From Candidatus Aenigmatarchaeota archaeon (GTDB taxonomy: Archaea; Aenigmatarchaeota; Aenigmatarchaeia; JACPZZ01), in contig JACOVS010000006.1 of NCBI GenBank assembly GCA_016177205.1, positions 1 to 14,006 on the forward strand: DNA of 14,006 nucleotides, written 5' to 3'. The position numbers and the translations under genes were made by a program. A model generated the notes under the pieces. The model did not search any database. It was not told the DNA's origin and was given only the letters and a program-made list of their open reading frames with translations. Positions 1-6,717 of the stretch are shown piece after piece. The first letter of the stretch is position 1. Each line of letters begins with the position of its first letter.

Positions 1-348
1 CATAACATTGATGTCGTTTTAGCCGACACGGCGGGGAGGACGCACGTCAATGCAAACCTGATGGACGAACTGAAGAAGGTTTGCCGCGTTAACAAGCCGT
101 CCATGAAAATACTCGTTCTTGATAGTTTAACAGGAAATGATATCGTCGAGCAGGCAAGGAAATTTGACGAAGCCATCGGCGTTGACGCGATTGTGTTCAC
201 AAAAGCCGATGTGTACGAGAAGGGGGGCGGCATATTATCCGCGGCGTACACGATTAAAAAACCGATTTTGTTTTTAGGCATCGGACAAAATTACGGGGAC
301 CTGGAAGAGTTCGACCCTGATAAGATCGTTGAAAGGCTGTTCGATTAA
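1..348 (+). CDS. ftsY: Signal recognition particle receptor FtsY, C-terminal part (5' truncated by window)
   Basis: This is the GTPase (NG domain) end of the SRP receptor, which docks the SRP-ribosome complex at the membrane by pairing with SRP54. The reading frame is open from base 1. It shows the G3 motif DTAGR at about residues 9-13 of the fragment, the G4 motif TKAD (about residues 67-70) followed by the glycine-rich KGGG segment, and a GIGQ-type closing-loop motif with the terminal EFDP...IVERLF typical of SRP GTPases. The N-terminal A/N domain and the P-loop lie outside the window. FtsY rather than a second SRP54 is chosen because no methionine-rich M domain follows the G domain: the protein stops right after it. 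The stop codon interlocks with the stop of the convergent downstream gene in a TTAA. srp54 lies about 800 bases further on. Confidence 0.93.
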   Translation, partial: HNIDVVLADTAGRTHVNANLMDELKKVCRVNKPSMKILVLDSLTGNDIVEQARKFDEAIGVDAIVFTKADVYEKGGGILSAAYTIKKPILFLGIGQNYGDLEEFDPDKIVERLFD

Positions 349-1052
349 CCGGGATTTGGCCGGCTCAAGTCCGCGTACATTGAGAAATTTATTCCGGCGC
401 CTTCCAGCATGCCGGGAAATCTGCCGGTGTAACCCCTTGAAGGCTCTTTCAGAACATCCTCCGGTGACGGCCTTACTAAGTGATTCCCTCCGGCGATAAG
501 CATAGATTTCCTGCCGGGGCTGCTTTTCAAAACATTTCCTAGCCAGTGCAATTCGCGGCCTTTTTGGACAACGGAACGGTCCGTGCGGAAATGGCTTCTT
601 AACCAATCCAAGTAAGGCCCGAAACCTTCATCCAGATAAACAACCCTTGCGCCCTCCCTCTCCGCGACGAAACCGATAACGGACGAAGGAAATTCGGAGC
701 AGCCCTCGATGTAAAGAGTTTCCGGCCTGGCCGAGTGTAACATGCGCCTTTCCTCAAGCGATATGGATTGCGCGCGTTCTATGTTTTCGACAGCCTGTCT
801 GCGCAAGCTATCATCCTGCGCCTGATTAGTCAGGATATACTTCCAACCTTCCCAATAACGCATTTCAACCCTTTCATCTCTGGCCATTTCTGCCAGAAAG
901 CCTGTGTCTGCAGGGTCATTGTCAGATTCGCCACCAAACGTTATGCCTAATGCATCAAGCGTGCTGTTCAGTATTGCGGCTGGGTGAGCCTCTGCCACAC
1001 CGTGAATTAAAGGCCTGTTTTCACTGAACAAACGCGAAATTAAGGTCAACAT
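345..1052 (-). CDS. Unrecognised protein of about 235 residues; weak EreA/ChaN/TraB-like flavour
   Basis: I do not recognise this protein. Two starts are possible: position 1103, and the internal ATG at 1052. I prefer 1052 because the first 17 residues from 1103 are rich in Tyr, Ser and Thr and look like read-through of the intergenic region, and an AT-rich TATA-like stretch lies about 30 bases upstream of 1052. The protein looks soluble, with no convincing signal peptide or membrane segment. Two segments stand out: an N-terminal strand-like stretch IHGVAEAHP followed by FGGE, and a C-terminal MLIAGGNH preceded by an R-x-VVQKGRELHWL helix. That layout, with an early GE/AH-like strand and a late strand ending in G-x-N/G-H, loosely recalls the erythromycin esterase/ChaN/TraB group, but the match is weak and only inferred. 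The gene sits between ftsY and srp54 on the opposite strand, and its stop overlaps the ftsY stop. Confidence 0.65.
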   Translation of the reverse strand: MLTLISRLFSENRPLIHGVAEAHPAAILNSTLDALGITFGGESDNDPADTGFLAEMARDERVEMRYWEGWKYILTNQAQDDSLRRQAVENIERAQSISLEERRMLHSARPETLYIEGCSEFPSSVIGFVAEREGARVVYLDEGFGPYLDWLRSHFRTDRSVVQKGRELHWLGNVLKSSPGRKSMLIAGGNHLVRPSPEDVLKEPSRGYTGRFPGMLEGAGINFSMYADLSRPNPG

Positions 1053-1130
1053 GTAAAGAGTCACTGATGAGTAGTAACAATAAATAGATGTTAAAATCGT
1101 CATTTAACGTATTCTTTGGTGGAAAACCTG

Positions 1131-1140
1131 TTTATTATTG
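1131..1140 (+). promoter_or_regulatory. Probable TATA box of srp54
   Basis: An AT-rich TTTATTATTG stretch is centred about 26 bases upstream of the srp54 ATG. That spacing fits a leaderless archaeal transcript starting at or next to the start codon. No Shine-Dalgarno sequence precedes the ATG, which fits leaderless translation. A second AT-rich run (AAATATAATA) lies closer to the start and cannot be ruled out. Confidence 0.4.
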
Positions 1141-1159
1141 TCAAATATAATATGATACC

Positions 1160-2482
1160 ATGGTTCTGGAAAAACTGGGGTCTGCGCTTTCCGACGCCTT
1201 GCGCAAGGTGACAGGCAGGGGATTTGTTGACAAGGCTGCGGTGGATGAATTCATACGCGACCTGCAACGCGCGCTGCTGCAGGCCGACGTTGATGTGAAG
1301 CTGGTTTTTGAATTATCAAACAGGATAAGGGAACGCAGCCTCAACGAAAGGCCCGCGGCCGGCATGACAGCTAAGGAGCACATGGTTAAAACCGTTTACG
1401 ACGAGCTTGTAAGTTTACTTGGAAAAGAAGCGGGCAACGTGGAGCTAAAAAAACAGAAAATACTTTTGGTCGGGCTGTACGGTTCTGGCAAAACGACGAG
1501 CGCTGCAAAACTTGCAAGGTTTTTTGTCCGCAAGGGATTAAAACCGGCCTTGGTCGGTTGCGACACATTCCGCCCGGCTGCGCAGGAGCAGATAATCCAG
1601 CTGGGCGACCAGATCGGAGTTCCTTCGTACGCCCAGGGAAAGGACCCTTCGCGAACAGCGTCGGAAGCGATCGAAAAATTCTCCGACCGCGACGTGGTTA
1701 TTTTCGATTCCGCCGGGCGTAACGCATTGGACGCCGGGCTGGCCGGGGAATTGAAAAACCTGAAGGATGCCATTAAACCGGACGAGGTCTTTTTGGTCAT
1801 CCCGGCAGACATAGGCCAGGCCGCCGGAAAGCAGTCCGAAGAATTTTCAAGGCTGGTCGGAATAACCGGGGTAATAGTCACAAAGATGGACGGCACAGCC
1901 AAGGGCGGCGCCGCGCTAAGCTCCTGTTCGATCGTCAACGCGCCGATAAAATTCATCGGCGTGGGCGAGAAGGTTGACGAGTTTGAACAGTATGACCCGA
2001 AAAGGTTTGTTGCACGCCTGATAGGGTACGGAGATTTGCAGGGCCTTTTGGAAAAGGCCGAGGAGATTAAAACGCCCGAACTGGCCAAATCCGCGGATAG
2101 TATCATGAGCGGCAAATATTCGCTGCAGGATTTTTACGAGCAGATCGAGTCCATAAAAAAAATGGGGCCGCTGAAGCAGGTCATGCAGATGATACCCGGA
2201 TTAAAACTGCCGGAGGGCGTTTTGGATGTGCAGGAAAGGCAGATGGCGAAATGGAAAAATGCGATGGACTCGATGACAACGAAAGAGAAATTAAACCCGG
2301 AACTGATAGAGGCGTCAAGGATAAAGCGCATTTCGAAAGGCTCCGGGCTAAAAGAAGACGAGGTAAAAGAACTGATAAAGCATTACGACCGCACGAAAAA
2401 AATGATGAGAATGATGGGCGGCAAAAACTTGAAGCGCGGGGGCTTTGCCCAACTGGCCAAGCAATTCGGGATAAAGGTGTGA
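1160..2482 (+). CDS. srp54: Signal recognition particle 54 kDa protein (SRP GTPase)
   Basis: SRP54 binds the signal peptide of nascent chains and SRP RNA, then uses GTP-dependent docking with FtsY to deliver ribosomes to the membrane. The length of 440 residues is normal for archaea. An N-terminal four-helix N domain covers about 1-95. The G domain carries the P-loop GLYGSGKTT (105-113), DTFRPAA (135-141), DSAGR (183-187), TKMD (241-244) followed by GTAKGG, and GVGE (267-270). A methionine-rich M domain (about 315-440) contains the SRP RNA-binding signature RIKRISKGSG (387-396) and the MIPG finger-loop region. Small departures from the usual consensus are DSAGR for DTAGR, GGAALS for GGGALS, and IPADIGQ (214-220) where archaeal homologues commonly have an Asp in place of the Pro. 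The start has a leaderless-type promoter. The stop lies 5 bases before the next gene, suggesting co-transcription. Confidence 0.97.
   Translation: MVLEKLGSALSDALRKVTGRGFVDKAAVDEFIRDLQRALLQADVDVKLVFELSNRIRERSLNERPAAGMTAKEHMVKTVYDELVSLLGKEAGNVELKKQKILLVGLYGSGKTTSAAKLARFFVRKGLKPALVGCDTFRPAAQEQIIQLGDQIGVPSYAQGKDPSRTASEAIEKFSDRDVVIFDSAGRNALDAGLAGELKNLKDAIKPDEVFLVIPADIGQAAGKQSEEFSRLVGITGVIVTKMDGTAKGGAALSSCSIVNAPIKFIGVGEKVDEFEQYDPKRFVARLIGYGDLQGLLEKAEEIKTPELAKSADSIMSGKYSLQDFYEQIESIKKMGPLKQVMQMIPGLKLPEGVLDVQERQMAKWKNAMDSMTTKEKLNPELIEASRIKRISKGSGLKEDEVKELIKHYDRTKKMMRMMGGKNLKRGGFAQLAKQFGIKV
2476..2479 (+). promoter_or_regulatory. Shine-Dalgarno GGTG deciding the nucleotidyltransferase start
   Basis: GGTG inside the last codons of srp54, 8 bases before the ATG at 2488, matches the archaeal anti-SD complement. 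It supports this start over the long in-frame extension that runs back into srp54. Confidence 0.55.
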
Positions 2483-2487
2483 AATTT

Positions 2488-3288
2488 ATGGTCAGCGTAA
2501 GTCTGGGCGGGACCGAGGTAAGATTAATAGCGCATGTAAAAAAAGAAATCCACGAGAGGGCCGGCGGCGGTAGACTACTTTCCCTGATAATCAGCGGGAG
2601 CCACCTGTACGGATTTTCATCCGAGGACAGCGACTTCGACATCAGGGGAATTTTTTTAATAGACCCTCACAAGCTGCTGGGCCTTTCAAGACCGAAGGAA
2701 ATCCTGGAAATAAGAAATTTTGAAGACCAGAGGTACGACATAGTATTGACAGAGGCCTCGAAGGAGATAGGCCTTTCGCTGAATGGCAACTGCAATGCGC
2801 TGGAGCATTTTAACGCGCCGGCGATTTATTCAACCCGCGAGTATATAGAACTGAAGGAAATTATAAACAACATTTTCCCAAAGGCCGGCCTGTATAACAG
2901 TTACAAGGGCATGGCAGATTTCAATTACAGGAAATTCATAGCGCAGGGGAGGAATACGGTGAAAAAATACCTCTATGTTTTCCGCGGGCTAATGGCTGGT
3001 ATTTACGCATTGGAAACAGGCCAGATCGAAGCGAACATTGAAAAATTAAACCAGTATTTCAAGTTCAAAGAAATAACTGAGTTGATAGCGGCCAAAAAAG
3101 CCAGCAAGGAAAACGATTTGCTGCCGAAATCCATAGAGAGCGGCGTATTGGAAGATCTGATAGGAAAGCTTCACGAAAGGGTAGACAAGGCCTACATAAA
3201 ATCAAAATTGGCCGAGAAAGTTTCCGACAAGGACAGGGACTTGGTAGAGAAAAAACTTGTGCAGATGCGCAAAGTTATGATGGAGTGA
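2488..3288 (+). CDS. RlaP/YcgL-like nucleotidyltransferase (DNA polymerase beta superfamily)
   Basis: This 266-residue protein has the minimal nucleotidyltransferase signature: ISGSHLYGFSSEDSDFDIRG at about 35-54, with the GS pair at 37-38 and metal-binding acidic residues D49 and D51. A third Asp is likely at D84 in QRYDIV. The GSxxYG...SDxDxRG pattern plus a helical C-terminal half with YRKFIAQGRNTVKKYLY...RGLMAGIYAL is characteristic of the YcgL/RlaP family (PF10127/COG3541), whose members have been linked to RNA repair. The substrate cannot be read from the sequence. The open frame extends upstream to 2251 inside srp54, but the ATG at 2488 is preceded by GGTG and begins a coherent protein. 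The gene is followed closely by a phosphoesterase and pus10, so an RNA-directed role is a reasonable inference. Confidence 0.85.
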   Translation: MVSVSLGGTEVRLIAHVKKEIHERAGGGRLLSLIISGSHLYGFSSEDSDFDIRGIFLIDPHKLLGLSRPKEILEIRNFEDQRYDIVLTEASKEIGLSLNGNCNALEHFNAPAIYSTREYIELKEIINNIFPKAGLYNSYKGMADFNYRKFIAQGRNTVKKYLYVFRGLMAGIYALETGQIEANIEKLNQYFKFKEITELIAAKKASKENDLLPKSIESGVLEDLIGKLHERVDKAYIKSKLAEKVSDKDRDLVEKKLVQMRKVMME

Positions 3289-3293
3289 CCAAG

Positions 3294-3767
3294 ATGAAAA
3301 TCGGCGTTTTCGGCGATTCGCATGTCCCTGATAGGGCGGATAAAATTCCCAACGAAATACGCAAAGAACTTTACGCCTGCGATTTTATAGTTTGCACCGG
3401 CGACCTAACAGGCGAAGAAGTTGTTGAGTTTGTAAAAAAATTAGGCAAACCGCACAAAATAGTAAGGGGAAACATGGATCACCTGGATCTGCCGAAAATG
3501 GAAGGCGTTGATATAGAAGGAAAGAGGATAGTTATTACGCATAGCGATGAAGTATCGCCGAGAGGCGACAAGGACCAGCTATCCGCAATAGCGAAAAGAT
3601 ACGGCGCGGATATCCTAATTTACGGGCATACGCACGAACAGGACGCGTGGCAGAGGAACGGAATAACGTTTGTGAATCCCGGCTCTGCGACCCGTTCGGC
3701 AGACGGCAAACCGCACTGCGCGGTGATAGGGATTGAAAATAATTCGGTTAGCGTGAAAAAGATATGA
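3294..3767 (+). CDS. YfcE/MJ0936-like metallophosphoesterase
   Basis: This is a 157-residue calcineurin-like phosphoesterase of the small archaeal/bacterial YfcE class, a binuclear-metal hydrolase of phosphodiester or phosphomonoester bonds. The full motif set is visible: GDSH (D8, H10), TGDLT (D37), GNMDH (N60), THSD (H83) and GHTH (H112, H114), followed by the typical FVNPGSATR. The physiological substrate of this family is generally uncertain. I chose the ATG at 3294 because it begins the protein directly at the first strand (MKIGVFGDSH) and is preceded by GGAGTGA at 3282-3288. A GTG at 3285 overlapping the upstream stop would add three residues and is the alternative. The gene overlaps pus10 by 4 bases (ATGA), indicating translational coupling. 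Confidence 0.92.
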   Translation: MKIGVFGDSHVPDRADKIPNEIRKELYACDFIVCTGDLTGEEVVEFVKKLGKPHKIVRGNMDHLDLPKMEGVDIEGKRIVITHSDEVSPRGDKDQLSAIAKRYGADILIYGHTHEQDAWQRNGITFVNPGSATRSADGKPHCAVIGIENNSVSVKKI

Positions 3768-5044
3768 CAACTTCGATTTTGGACAAGGCAAAGCAAATAA
3801 TGAAAGCTGGCTACATCTGCGACCATTGTTTAGGAAGGCAATTCGCGCAGCTGACAAAAGGCACGACAAACGCGGTACGCGGAAAAGCCGTCAAGGACAT
3901 TTTTGCTTTTGAAGCCGACGCCGGCTCAAAAATCGACATTGATGAAACCAATATTTGGGCCTATGATTTCCGGAACGCAAAAATAAAAAAAGGAAAACAA
4001 AAGCCTGTGTGCAAGATATGCGGAAACTTTTTCGATAACTTGGGATCTGTGGCCAAGAAAGCCGCTAACAGGCTTTCCAAATTTGAATATGAAAATTTTG
4101 TGGTCGGAACAAAAGTTTCCGGCGCTGTTGCGTCGAACGAGGAAATTTTATGGGAAGAGATCGGCGCAGAGCACTGCGAGCCCATTAAAGCGGAAATTAA
4201 CAGGGAATTGGGAAAATTAATCGAGAAAACAACTGGTAAAAAAGCGGAGTTCGATAATCCGGACGTTTTAATACTTTTTGACATGGACAAAGGCGACGTC
4301 GAAATAAAACCGTCGCAGATATGGGTTTACGGGCTTTACCAGAAACTTGTGCGCGGGATACCGCAGACGAAGTGGCCGTGCAGGCATTGCAACGGCAAGG
4401 GGTGCAAGCAATGCAAATTCAAAGGCAAAATGTACGCGACGTCAGTAGAAGAAATCATAGCAAAACCTTTGTTGCGCGCTTTTGACTCGCAGAGCAGCAG
4501 CATGCACGGCGCGGGCCGCGAGGATATTGATGCGCGATGCCTGGGATGGAGACCGTTCGTTATGGAATTACAAAATCCGGTTAAAAGGAAAATTCAGCTG
4601 CCCAAATTGGAGAGGGAGATAAACAGGGACAAACGAGTCAAGGTGAAACTGGTAAAGTTCTGCGACAAGGAGACGGCAAGAAAAATAAAGGCTGCCAGGC
4701 TGACGAAAACTTACAGGGTCGTTGTCGAATTTGAAAAACCGATAAAGAGGGGCGACATATCAAAAATACTTAAGATAAAGAGCCTGATAAAGCAGAGGAC
4801 GCCTGCGCGAGTCGCACACAGAAGGGCTGACCTGGTCCGGGAACGGAGGATACTCAGGATGACAGGCAAGGCGATTTCAGGCAAACGGGCCGAATTTCTG
4901 ATAAAGACCGAGGCGGGCATGTACGTTAAAGAGCTGGTAACAGGCGACGATGGGCGCACAGAGCCGTCTTTTACAGGCGTAACAAACAACAAGGCCAAGG
5001 TGAAGGCGTTGGATGTTGTGGAGATAGGCAAGATCAAGGTTTAA
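3764..5044 (+). CDS. pus10: tRNA pseudouridine synthase Pus10
   Basis: Archaeal Pus10 makes pseudouridine 54 and/or 55 in the T-loop of tRNA, replacing bacterial TruB for that job. The protein has 426 residues. The N-terminal THUMP-containing region carries a zinc-binding set, CDHC (C19, C22) and CKIC (C83, C86), and a second Cys cluster CRHCNGKGCKQC (206-217) precedes the catalytic domain. The catalytic motif is HGAGREDIDAR (248-258), with D254 the expected catalytic aspartate by analogy to the GRTD motif of TruA. The C-terminal AGMYVKEL...GDDGRTEPSF segment is typical of the family. The loop after the catalytic motif reads LGWRPF where homologues usually have LG-x-GRPF, one residue shorter. 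The start overlaps the phosphoesterase stop by 4 bases. Confidence 0.95.
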   Translation: MTTSILDKAKQIMKAGYICDHCLGRQFAQLTKGTTNAVRGKAVKDIFAFEADAGSKIDIDETNIWAYDFRNAKIKKGKQKPVCKICGNFFDNLGSVAKKAANRLSKFEYENFVVGTKVSGAVASNEEILWEEIGAEHCEPIKAEINRELGKLIEKTTGKKAEFDNPDVLILFDMDKGDVEIKPSQIWVYGLYQKLVRGIPQTKWPCRHCNGKGCKQCKFKGKMYATSVEEIIAKPLLRAFDSQSSSMHGAGREDIDARCLGWRPFVMELQNPVKRKIQLPKLEREINRDKRVKVKLVKFCDKETARKIKAARLTKTYRVVVEFEKPIKRGDISKILKIKSLIKQRTPARVAHRRADLVRERRILRMTGKAISGKRAEFLIKTEAGMYVKELVTGDDGRTEPSFTGVTNNKAKVKALDVVEIGKIKV

Positions 5045-5077
5045 TATGTTTACCGGCTAAATAAACAAGGCGAAATT

Positions 5078-5362
5078 ATGGTAACGAGATCGCACGGCGT
5101 TAGATGGGGTACAAAGAAGAAGTTAAGGAAGAGCTCCAGAACGCCCATAACCAAGTACCTGCAGTCTTTTGAGGAAGGCGAGGCGGTTGTGATACTGCCA
5201 GATTCTGCGTCGCCGAGAGGCATGCCATTCCCGAGATTCAAGGGGCTTGCAGGCAGAGTAGCCGGAAAAAGGGGCGGCGCATACATTATCAGCGTCATGG
5301 ACGGGAACAAGAGGAAGATTCTTGCGGTGAAACCGGAGCATATACGGAGGCTTTCGCAGTGA
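5078..5362 (+). CDS. rpl21e: 50S ribosomal protein L21e
   Basis: This small basic protein of 94 residues is specific to archaeal and eukaryotic large ribosomal subunits. The N-terminus VTRSHGVRWGTKKKLRK, the central GMPFPRFKGLAGRV and the terminal VKPEHIRRL match the L21e pattern of an RNA-binding basic tail and a small beta-barrel. The ATG is preceded by 33 bases after the pus10 stop; a weak GGCGA lies upstream, and a TATA-like CTAAATAAAC could give it its own promoter. The stop overlaps the GTG start of rpoF by 4 bases. This L21e-RpoF order is widely conserved in archaea. Confidence 0.96.
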   Translation: MVTRSHGVRWGTKKKLRKSSRTPITKYLQSFEEGEAVVILPDSASPRGMPFPRFKGLAGRVAGKRGGAYIISVMDGNKRKILAVKPEHIRRLSQ

Positions 5363-5682
5363 AGGTAATTTCGGAAAAGTTCGTTTCCTACCCCAAAGCG
5401 AAAAAAATACTTGAGGAAAGGGAAAAGGAGGGGGAGTTAAGCTACGAGCAGAAATCGAGCCTTGAACATTTACGCAAGTTTTCAAAACTTGAAGACGACG
5501 AAAAGATATCCGAGGAATTGCACGCGATAGAGAAATTGAGGGAAGACCTGATCGTAAAGATAATAAACAACATCCCGAAGACCGCGGAGGACGTTAAGGT
5601 CCTGTTCCAGAAGGACGTTATTGACCTCTCGGACGAGGATATCGCGAAGATCATAGAAGTGACAAAGAAATACCCGGGCTGA
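5359..5682 (+). CDS. rpoF: DNA-directed RNA polymerase subunit Rpo4/RpoF (Rpb4-like)
   Basis: This is the 107-residue archaeal counterpart of eukaryotic Rpb4, which pairs with Rpo7/RpoE to form the polymerase stalk that helps open the promoter and holds emerging RNA. It shows the N-terminal VSYPKAKKIL segment and a helical, acidic C-terminal half ending in LSDEDIAKIIEVTKKY, the HRDC-like tail typical of Rpb4. The GTG start overlaps the L21e stop (GTGA), so translation is probably coupled. In many archaea this gene is followed by a DUF655 gene and rsmA; here pilin genes follow instead. Confidence 0.92.
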   Translation: MKVISEKFVSYPKAKKILEEREKEGELSYEQKSSLEHLRKFSKLEDDEKISEELHAIEKLREDLIVKIINNIPKTAEDVKVLFQKDVIDLSDEDIAKIIEVTKKYPG

Positions 5683-5690
5683 TTTTAAAC

Positions 5691-5700
5691 AATATTTAAG
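5691..5700 (+). promoter_or_regulatory. Probable TATA box of the first pilin gene
   Basis: AATATTTAAG is centred about 27 bases before the ATG at 5723, in an otherwise A-rich, SD-free leader. This spacing fits a leaderless archaeal transcript and separates the pilin genes from the upstream rpl21e-rpoF pair. Confidence 0.5.
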
Positions 5701-5722
5701 AAACAAACGCAAAAACTACTGT

Positions 5723-6178
5723 ATGGCTTATAGTCTTAGGAAAGGGGTTTCGCCCCTGGTCGCTGCCGTACTGCTGATATCGTTCACGATGGCCATAGCG
5801 GCTATTCTGGCGACATGGGCGACGCAATACATGTCCCAGCAGACCGCAACGCTGACAACGAAAGGCAACGAGGCGAACTGCGTCTACGCCCGAATGGCGC
5901 TGGACACTTTCACGTACGACAAAAACAGCAATCAGCTGATATTGATCATAAACAATGACGGAAGGATCGGACTGCAGAATTTCACGCTATTCCTTTACAA
6001 CGGCAGCGGAATAAGCCGCGTTTCCCTGGAAACCGATACCAGTGTAACGAACAAACAAAACACCACCCTGCCGCCCGGCGAGCCGAGGTCGTTCATAGTC
6101 AACGGCGTCTCGAACATAACAAGGTTCCGGGTGGTTTCGAACTGCCCGGAATACGCCTTTGTTGACAAGTCAGTATAG
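5723..6178 (+). CDS. Type IV pilin (archaeal Pilin_N family), pilin 1
   Basis: This 151-residue pilin-like secreted subunit has the class III signal peptide MAYSLRKG, with predicted cleavage after G8, followed by the hydrophobic assembly helix VSPLVAAVLLISFTMAIAAI (about 9-28) that packs the filament core. This is the PilA-like KG|xSPL pattern, not the archaellin pattern. The C-terminal part looks like a beta-rich head. Two cysteines, C53 just after the helix and C141 near the end, are matched in the three other pilins here. Four N-x-S/T sequons (NFT, NGS, NTT, NIT) suggest surface glycosylation. It is the most divergent of the cassette alongside pilin 4. Whether it is a major or minor pilin cannot be read from sequence. 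Confidence 0.87.
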   Translation: MAYSLRKGVSPLVAAVLLISFTMAIAAILATWATQYMSQQTATLTTKGNEANCVYARMALDTFTYDKNSNQLILIINNDGRIGLQNFTLFLYNGSGISRVSLETDTSVTNKQNTTLPPGEPRSFIVNGVSNITRFRVVSNCPEYAFVDKSV

Positions 6179-6213
6179 GGTTTATATGGCTGCGGCCACA
6201 GTTATAATTATTA

Positions 6214-6230
6214 GGAGAAATTACTAGGAG
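6214..6230 (+). promoter_or_regulatory. Tandem Shine-Dalgarno sequences before pilin 2
   Basis: Two GGAG cores (6214-6217 and 6227-6230), each within a TAGGAGAA copy 13 bases apart, precede the ATG at 6237. The second is ideally spaced (6 bases) and fixes the start. TATA-like stretches at 6180-6187 and 6201-6210 lie upstream and could give a leadered transcript. Confidence 0.55.
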
Positions 6231-6236
6231 AAGAAG

Positions 6237-6710
6237 ATGAGGAAAGGCTTATCCCCGCTTATAGCGTCGGTCCTTCTTGTCGCGTTCACGATGGCCGTGG
6301 CAGCGATAATAGTCACGTGGATAACCGGTTTTACGCAGCAGCAGACCACTAGTATCGGTACGCGAGGCGAACGCCAGGTTTTGTGCAGTTATTCCGTATT
6401 ATCCGTGGATAGGGACGACGTGAATGTCATAAGCAACATCCTAAACGCCACGGTAACCTATTCCGGCGGGACCGAGCTGGTGAACATAACAGGCTTTACT
6501 GTCCGGGATGCCAACGGCATTACTTACGTAAACGCAACGCTGATAACACTGGCCGCCAATGAAACCAGGAATATGGCTGTGGGCGAATCGCGCAAGTTCA
6601 CAAACTACGTGCTGAGCGGCAACGTTTCTTCGGGCGTCGCGCTTGCCGAATTTCGCGTTACCGGCCTTTGCCAGAGCCAGTACGTTGTCGTAGGATCGGT
6701 TAAGTTCTGA
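6237..6710 (+). CDS. Type IV pilin (archaeal Pilin_N family), pilin 2
   Basis: This 157-residue pilin has a very short signal peptide, MRKG, followed by the helix LSPLIASVLLVAFTMAVAAI and then WITGFTQQQT. It is clearly paralogous to pilin 3: both share WITGFTQQQT, a DRDDV segment, TxRDANG-like strands and a C-terminal LCQS-x-Y-x-VVG. Cysteines are at C50 and C145. Five sequons (NAT, NIT, NAT, NET, NVS) are present. The strong tandem SD is unusual among the pilins here, the others having weak or no SD, and may mean high translation. By that argument it is a candidate major pilin, but this is inference. Confidence 0.88.
   Translation: MRKGLSPLIASVLLVAFTMAVAAIIVTWITGFTQQQTTSIGTRGERQVLCSYSVLSVDRDDVNVISNILNATVTYSGGTELVNITGFTVRDANGITYVNATLITLAANETRNMAVGESRKFTNYVLSGNVSSGVALAEFRVTGLCQSQYVVVGSVKF
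6270..6298 (+). repeat. 29-bp perfect direct repeat, pilin 2 / pilin 4 signal helix
   Basis: The same 29 bases occur at 7300-7328 in pilin 4. They encode the VLLVAFTMAV part of the assembly helix in the same frame. A 14-bp core (CGTTCACGATGGCC) is also in pilin 1 at 5781-5794. Identity over silent positions points to recent duplication or gene conversion. Confidence 0.85.
6318..6346 (+). repeat. 29-bp perfect direct repeat, pilin 2 / pilin 3 post-helix segment
   Basis: The same 29 bases occur at 6811-6839 in pilin 3 and encode WITGFTQQQT in both. Sequence on either side diverges, including at silent positions. Confidence 0.85.
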
Positions 6711-6717
6711 GAAGACG

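Noticed and set aside
274..606. 110-codon - strand frame overlapping the ftsY end
   Set aside because: It overlaps both ftsY and the longer - strand gene in another frame, and has a basic random composition.
1396..2115. 239-codon open frame antisense to srp54
   Set aside because: It is a shadow of a strong conserved gene; its product is Ser/Pro/Phe-rich with no recognisable domain.
2251..2487. Upstream extension of the nucleotidyltransferase frame into srp54
   Set aside because: It lies entirely within the M-domain coding region of srp54 and encodes a charged low-complexity stretch; GGTG plus ATG at 2488 marks the start.
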